From positions 62,001 to 126,000 of the forward strand of contig JAGCCO010000018.1 in NCBI GenBank assembly GCA_017651645.1: DNA of 64,000 nucleotides. Reading direction: 5' to 3'. Origin of the DNA: Bacteroidales bacterium (GTDB lineage: Bacteria > Bacteroidota > Bacteroidia > Bacteroidales > F082). Within the stretch, counting starts at the first letter, position 1, and every line of letters begins with the position of its first letter. Positions 59,615 through 64,000 of this stretch are shown here, in pieces. The notes under the pieces are model-generated. The model was not told the origin of the DNA. It worked only from the letters and a program-made list of their open reading frames with translations, and ran no database searches. Position numbers and translations under genes: made by a program.

Positions 59615-61054
59615 TTATTCTTTTAGGACCTTTTCGTGGTAGCTTGTCCCGTCTTTCATGGTGATGCGCAGCATGTAGACTCCGGAGGGCATCGCGCTCA
59701 TGTCGATGCTTTCCAGACCGTTTCGTTTGGTGCTTACAAAACGGCCTGAAAGGTCATAAAGTTCAACGCTCTCAGGCTCGGTGCCGTCATCGAAGCGGAG
59801 AATCAGTTGGTCTTTCACGGGGTTGGGGTATAGGGTGAAGGGTGTTTCGGTGGCTAAGGTTTCAGGCGTGCCGGTCGGGTCGTTGTCGCGGATGATGAAA
59901 ATCTGGATGACGGAACTATCGTATGCTATGTCAAGGAGGGCTTTTACGACAATGTCGCCATTTTGCAGCGCTTTTATCGACTGGATGGCGTGTTTGTAGT
60001 AATCGGGACATGGCAACGTGATCTCCCAGGCGCTCTCAAGGTCGTCGACTAAGCGGACGACATGTTGGGAGGCACCGAACTGGTTTTGTCCAGAGTAGGA
60101 GCCGTATGAGACATAAAGCGTGTTTTCGTCTTTTATGGCGACATTAACGGCTTGAGAGAATTGATGAAAGGCGATGGGGTTGCCCTCGTTATCGTATTTT
60201 ATGAGTGTCGGCTTGTTGGATGGCGTGTATGCCTGCAGCAAGTGGGCAGTGGCGTTGGCCTGATTGTATGGAATAACCCTTGTGCTTGTGCTTGAGAAAG
60301 GCATATTGGGGGCAATCGGAGTGTATTCTATGCGGTTGATCAGGTTGAAATCGCAGTCCATGATGTAGTTGACGATATGGATGCTACCGTTTAAGGTGTA
60401 GGTGCCGAGGCGACAGTAAGCAGGTGGCGTTTCGCTGAATACTTCGAGGAATCTGTGGCTAAGCAAGGTGTCGGTGGCTGGCACTTCATAGCCCGCGTAG
60501 TTGGGGGTTTCAGATACAAGAATGTCTTTGACCACCGTGCCATCAAGTTTGAAAAACAAATAATGTCCGACGGGTCCATTGCCTTCATCTTTGGAATAAA
60601 CGGTGGCGACATTTGAGTCCGGTGTGATGAAGAAGTAAGTAAAGCCGGCGTAGCTTTGGGCTGTATGGAAGTCGGTGCTGACATCGCTAATAACCGAGAG
60701 GTTGGCGTCGATGAGGATGAATCTGAAGGATACATAGTAAGGGTAAAAAACATTGTTTACAAAGATGTAACGGTCTGGCAAAGCTGGAATCTCTAGGAGT
60801 TCATAATAACCATGCGCCGCGTCGTGAAGTGCGATGCTGTCGATCACTATGCCGTCAAGCGATAGTTTGTACACCATATAATCTTCGCCGCTGCGGCTCC
60901 CGATAAGGAGCGAACCGTCGGAGGCTTCTGCGATGTCGCTGCTTCCATAAGCGTTCATGGGTAATGTGAACTCGCCGACGATTTCCTGCCCATAGCTCGT
61001 GAAGCAGGCGGCCATCAGCAGGCCGGTGAGGATGAGGTAAAGTTTGGCTTTCAT
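59615..61054 (-). CDS. T9SS-exported protein of unknown function
   Basis: 479 residues. Signal peptide about 1-22 (SYGQ). The main part (about 25-385) is a series of WD/kelch-like strand repeats (DGSLLIGSRSGEDYMVYKLSLDG, IRDNDPTGTPE) that suggest a beta-propeller. The C-terminus (about 395-479) is a type A T9SS domain: LYPNPVKDQLILRFDD, VELYDLSGRFVSTK, MPSGVYMLRI. No catalytic motif. A promoter sits at 61191-61221, leaving an unusually long 130-nt leader. Confidence 0.85.
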   Translation of the reverse strand: MKAKLYLILTGLLMAACFTSYGQEIVGEFTLPMNAYGSSDIAEASDGSLLIGSRSGEDYMVYKLSLDGIVIDSIALHDAAHGYYELLEIPALPDRYIFVNNVFYPYYVSFRFILIDANLSVISDVSTDFHTAQSYAGFTYFFITPDSNVATVYSKDEGNGPVGHYLFFKLDGTVVKDILVSETPNYAGYEVPATDTLLSHRFLEVFSETPPAYCRLGTYTLNGSIHIVNYIMDCDFNLINRIEYTPIAPNMPFSSTSTRVIPYNQANATAHLLQAYTPSNKPTLIKYDNEGNPIAFHQFSQAVNVAIKDENTLYVSYGSYSGQNQFGASQHVVRLVDDLESAWEITLPCPDYYKHAIQSIKALQNGDIVVKALLDIAYDSSVIQIFIIRDNDPTGTPETLATETPFTLYPNPVKDQLILRFDDGTEPESVELYDLSGRFVSTKRNGLESIDMSAMPSGVYMLRITMKDGTSYHEKVLKE

Positions 61055-61190
61055 AGTGCTTTGTTTTAAAGGTGAATAACTCAGTTGGTTTGTTTCATGT
61101 TGTCATTTTCTTGGCCTAAGCCGCTGGTTGATTTAAAACTTTTAATCAAAAAATTTCCGCTTAAAGTAGTATTACAGTTAATTCATATCG

Positions 61191-61221
61191 CAAAACTACA
61201 ACCTGAAACATAGTTTGTCAA
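61191..61221 (-). promoter_or_regulatory. Promoter of the 61054 T9SS gene
   Basis: Minus-strand TAGTTTTG at 61191-61198 and TTG at 61219-61221, 20 bp apart. Confidence 0.65.
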
Positions 61222-61392
61222 GCTTTTTTTTCAACTATTTTTCGTTACAAGTGATAAGCTGTTGTATAACAGATAGTAATAAAAGCGATTTTTTTGGATA
61301 TTTCGTTTTAAATAGAATAATTTCCGTTTAAAGTATAAATATTCTGCTTTAATATTGTATTTTTCATCTTAGTTTTTCGATTGGAAAACGAA

Positions 61393-61426
61393 GAAGCAGG
61401 AACATCTTATCCGATGCTCCTGCTTC
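61393..61426 (-). terminator. Hairpin after the 61451 gene
   Basis: GAAGCAGGA..CATC pairs with GATG.TCCTGCTTC; T-rich on the minus strand beyond it (TTCGTTTTCC). Confidence 0.65.
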
Positions 61427-61450
61427 AATAACCAAAAACAATATGAAAGT

Positions 61451-62800
61451 TTAATAAACGACGACCTTTCTCGAAATCGCGATATTGCCGTCGGACAGTT
61501 TCAAGAGGTAGATGCCTTCGGGCAGCGTGACGTTGGTCTGGCCTTCGATGGTCTGTTCCACAATGACCTGCCCGAGCATGTTAATGATGTTTAGCCGTCC
61601 GCTGCCTTCCACGGTAAAGCAGCCTTTGGCAGGGTTGGGGTAGACGCTCAACATCTCGTTCTGGATGGTGATTTCGTCGGTCGAGAAGCCGATGGGGACA
61701 AGGATGGGGTAGCCGTTGTTGACGTCACCTTCGTCGCAGCCCCAGACGTCCGTGTCGTTGTTCAGCGTCCCGACAAAGGCGGGGTCACGCATTTCGATGT
61801 CGGTCATCGGCTCGCCAATGCCTTCGCCACCGCAGGTGTTGAGGTAATATAGGTTGTCGGCTGTGCCGTTGAAATCAGACCCGATAACGCCGCCTGCAGG
61901 TTTTTGGCTGTTGGCGACGTCGCCTACGTTGTAGCAGTTTTTCACCATGCCCTTGACGATAATGCCACCGATGCCACCGATGCCCTGCCCGTCACCTGTG
62001 ACGGAGCCCGTGTTATAGCAGTTCATGATGGTGGTGGTTCTCTGATTGGTACCCATGATGCCGCCGCCACCTCCATACGAAGTGATGTTGCCTGTGTTGA
62101 AGCAATTGCAGATTTCGGCAGTCACTGTGCCGGAGATGCCGCCTGCCGCATTGGTGCCTTTGATGCTGCCTGTGTTGTAACAGTTGGTGACCTTGCCGCC
62201 GCCGTATCCCACAATGCCTCCAACCTGAAAACCGCTGATGTCGGCGTTATTGGAACAATTGGTGATAGAGACGTTAGCACCGGAACCTGCATGCCCGACA
62301 ATGCCTCCGCCATATTGCGCATCGCGGATATACCCGTTTTCAACACTGACATTTTTGATCTCAGCCTCCGAGGTGACATAGCCAAACAAGCCTGCGATAA
62401 TACCACCATCGTTATAAAGGTTGTAGATCTTGTGACCGCCACCATCAAAATGGCCTCTGAAGTAGGTGTTGACATTATAATATGAATCAGGTGCTCCTCG
62501 GTCGCAGCCGTCGTCATTAAACCATCTGTCGCCCAATCCGACAGACACCCATTGCAGGTCTTCGCTGCCGTTCAGGTCGATGTCGGTGGTCAGCACAAAG
62601 TACAGGCCTTCTGTTTCATAGCCTTTGTTGACCATATAAGCGAGGAAGGCCAGGTTCCCGGCCGACTCAATCCGATATGGGCTGCTTTCGGAGCCTTCGC
62701 CACGGGTCCAAAGCTCTCTGCTGCCGTCCCAAACGCTAGTTTGGGCTTCGGCCATGATGCCCGTCATGAGGAACAATACTATGATATATAACTTTTTCAT
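61451..62800 (-). CDS. T9SS protein with GLUG-type repeats
   Basis: 449 residues. Signal peptide about 1-19 (AEAQ). After LWTRGEGSESSPYRIESAGNLAFLA, residues about 130-330 carry GLUG/beta-roll repeats: GGIVGHAGSG.., GGIVGYGGG.., GGISGTVTA.., GGIMGTNQ.., each followed by [IV]xNCYNTGSI-like text. The type A T9SS domain follows (VYPNPAKGCFTVEGSGRLNIINMLGQ). GLUG-repeat proteins are usually adhesins or IgA-protease-like passenger parts. It follows the partial gene upstream by 30 bp on the same strand. Confidence 0.88.
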   Translation of the reverse strand: MKKLYIIVLFLMTGIMAEAQTSVWDGSRELWTRGEGSESSPYRIESAGNLAFLAYMVNKGYETEGLYFVLTTDIDLNGSEDLQWVSVGLGDRWFNDDGCDRGAPDSYYNVNTYFRGHFDGGGHKIYNLYNDGGIIAGLFGYVTSEAEIKNVSVENGYIRDAQYGGGIVGHAGSGANVSITNCSNNADISGFQVGGIVGYGGGKVTNCYNTGSIKGTNAAGGISGTVTAEICNCFNTGNITSYGGGGGIMGTNQRTTTIMNCYNTGSVTGDGQGIGGIGGIIVKGMVKNCYNVGDVANSQKPAGGVIGSDFNGTADNLYYLNTCGGEGIGEPMTDIEMRDPAFVGTLNNDTDVWGCDEGDVNNGYPILVPIGFSTDEITIQNEMLSVYPNPAKGCFTVEGSGRLNIINMLGQVIVEQTIEGQTNVTLPEGIYLLKLSDGNIAISRKVVVY

Positions 62801-62830
62801 GTCTTCAATTCTTTAGGTTTGACAATAGGG

Positions 62831-64000
62831 TTATTTAGATAGTCCGTTGTTGAACAACGTTATGATATGGTCGATGAACTCGCCTTTGCGTTCCATGGCG
62901 GATTGGCTCTCGTTTCCCCACGCGGTAATTAAAGCATAGTCCAGTTCCTGCATGCCGCCTGCCGGTAAACTGAAAGGTCCCACCATGGCCAGGCCTCTTC
63001 GGTCGGATGGCACATTGCCGCATTGCTCTTCGGTCCAATACACGCCGTTGGTGCCATAGCCTTCAGGTTGTATGCCGTTGGTGCCTATGTTGTTGGGGTC
63101 GCTGTCGCCTGGGAACATGTATTTGCAAGGAAGGTCGAGTGTGCCATTGTTGTACGCATTACCACCATACAGCATGGGCTGGCCGTTTTTCCATAAGCCA
63201 CGCAGGTAGTTGTAGTAGTCTTCAGTTATTGAAGGGTCGCCATTGTCCCCAGATGAGTTATTGTGGTACATGAACCCTGTCAAGCCCAAGCGCTGGTTGG
63301 CGTTCGTATTAGGACCGGCCAAGATGGTGAGCACCTGAACGGGTAGGATGGTATCATAATAAGGGTCCCACTCCCAGCCATTATAAGCAAAACAAGAATT
63401 GCGTTGTACATCGCAGCCTACGTAATCGTCCCAGATGTCACCGATGTCCCAGTCGGTCCAAAGGCCGAGATAGACATCATGATAGTTGTTGCCCGAGCGG
63501 TTGAAGAACTGGTAGTTGACAAACACCGTGTTATTGAGGGCTTCGTCGTCGGGAGCATTGTAGGCATATACCATGGCATGGACTTCGAGACCGATCTTTT
63601 TGCCGCCCGATTCTCCATGCTCATTGTAACTGTCGTTGAAGATGAAGAACAGGCACTGGTCGCCTTTGATGTCAGGATAGTCACCTGCAAATGGGTTGTA
63701 ATGCCCGTCACCGTCGATGTCGACAAAAGGCGCGAGATTGTAGGCGTAATTGCCTTCGCCATGGGCAGGCCAGGTGAGGATGTCCTTAGGCATTTTATAG
63801 TTGGCTTCGCCGTGGTGGGCAATGAAATCATCGACTTCGGAGCGAGTAAGACTCCAAATGTAATGAAACCTCAGGGCCGTCATCAAGTCAAGGGTGGCAT
63901 CGGTCGTCTTGAGTGGCCCGGACCAGTATTCTTGTCCGACTTGGCCAAACCTGAAAGCGGCCAGATGAAGACTATCGGTAGTGTCTAGACCGCCAAACCA
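62831..64000 (-). CDS. Exported protein of a T9SS-linked family, 3' part, no sorting domain
   Basis: The frame is open to the window edge. About 389 residues are visible, including GQEYWSGPLKTTDATLDMMT, FDPFxGDYPDIKGD-like HYNPFAGDYPDIKGDQ, EVHAMVYAYNAPDDEALNNTVFVNYQFFNRSG and LGLWTDWDIGDIWDDYVGCD. These match a common Bacteroidetes exported protein class that usually ends in a T9SS domain after about 600-800 residues. Here the chain stops at ITLFNNGLSK, before any sorting domain. Either it is a truncated member or it is secreted with help from the next gene, which does have the domain. Function unknown. Confidence 0.8.
   Translation of the reverse strand, partial: WFGGLDTTDSLHLAAFRFGQVGQEYWSGPLKTTDATLDLMTALRFHYIWSLTRSEVDDFIAHHGEANYKMPKDILTWPAHGEGNYAYNLAPFVDIDGDGHYNPFAGDYPDIKGDQCLFFIFNDSYNEHGESGGKKIGLEVHAMVYAYNAPDDEALNNTVFVNYQFFNRSGNNYHDVYLGLWTDWDIGDIWDDYVGCDVQRNSCFAYNGWEWDPYYDTILPVQVLTILAGPNTNANQRLGLTGFMYHNNSSGDNGDPSITEDYYNYLRGLWKNGQPMLYGGNAYNNGTLDLPCKYMFPGDSDPNNIGTNGIQPEGYGTNGVYWTEEQCGNVPSDRRGLAMVGPFSLPAGGMQELDYALITAWGNESQSAMERKGEFIDHIITLFNNGLSK

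Larger units (their letters stand above)
61055..61450. other. 396-bp AT-rich regulatory region
   Basis: No ORF. It holds the promoter of the 61054 gene, four degenerate TTCCGYTTAAAGTA boxes (61154, 61302, 61321, 61341), and a hairpin (61393-61426) that probably terminates the 62800-61451 gene. Confidence 0.75.

Overview
The window is chromosomal DNA from a member of the Bacteroidales, or a close Bacteroidetes relative. Three things point there. Six proteins end in a type IX secretion (T9SS) type A sorting domain. At least 25 genes or operons are preceded by the Bacteroidetes -7 box TAnnTTTG. Several lineage-typical families and pairings occur: DUF3822 next to rsmD, folK next to a deoxynucleoside kinase, an ECF sigma/FecR pair, SppA of the 67K type and head-GIN proteins. 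There is no rRNA, CRISPR array, phage or recognisable insertion sequence. The organism cannot be named more closely from the sequence alone; a host- or mucus-associated life is suggested only by the glycosidase and secreted proteases.

Layout. 1-5.4 kb: tail of an acyltransferase, an rsmD/DUF3822/membrane-protein operon, a small protein made of 25-residue repeats, then amn-holA-dtd. 5.4-13.2 kb: secreted subtilase, rbfA plus a LolC/E-type permease, rsmA, a TPR protein/lipoprotein pair, rplU-rpmA. 13.5-22.1 kb: a surface-signalling operon of ECF sigma, FecR anti-sigma, an STN-domain outer-membrane barrel and two very large T9SS cargo proteins, with no TonB-dependent receptor. 22.2-32.5 kb: housekeeping genes (ABC-F ATPase, sppA, folK-dNK, OmpA-family protein, TrmH-type methylase, mutS). 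32.5-35.4 kb: two AT-rich tandem ATP-grasp genes, then a duplicated tRNA-Gly unit and tRNA-Leu. 35.5-50 kb: YitT transporter, two C1 cysteine peptidases, a T9SS C10 peptidase, formyl-THF cyclo-ligase, an esterase-like hydrolase, a GH16-GH20 fusion, a lipoprotein whose von Willebrand A domain looks circularly permuted, a thioesterase/OsmC cluster and deoC. 50-59.5 kb: AAA ATPase, head-GIN lipoprotein, malQ, two paralogous surface proteins, a hexapeptide acyltransferase, and adk, hpt, purE. 59.5-64 kb: T9SS cargo proteins and the 3' part of another exported protein.

The strongest leads are the GH16-GH20 fusion, the permuted vWA lipoprotein, the receptor-less ECF/FecR/STN operon, a palindromic repeat pair inserted in frame in malQ, and a set of intergenic elements made of short tandem 'words'. 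Each element has its own word, and in five cases the word array starts on the stop codon of a gene; several fold into long hairpins.

All functions are read from motifs and remembered family features; no database search was run.
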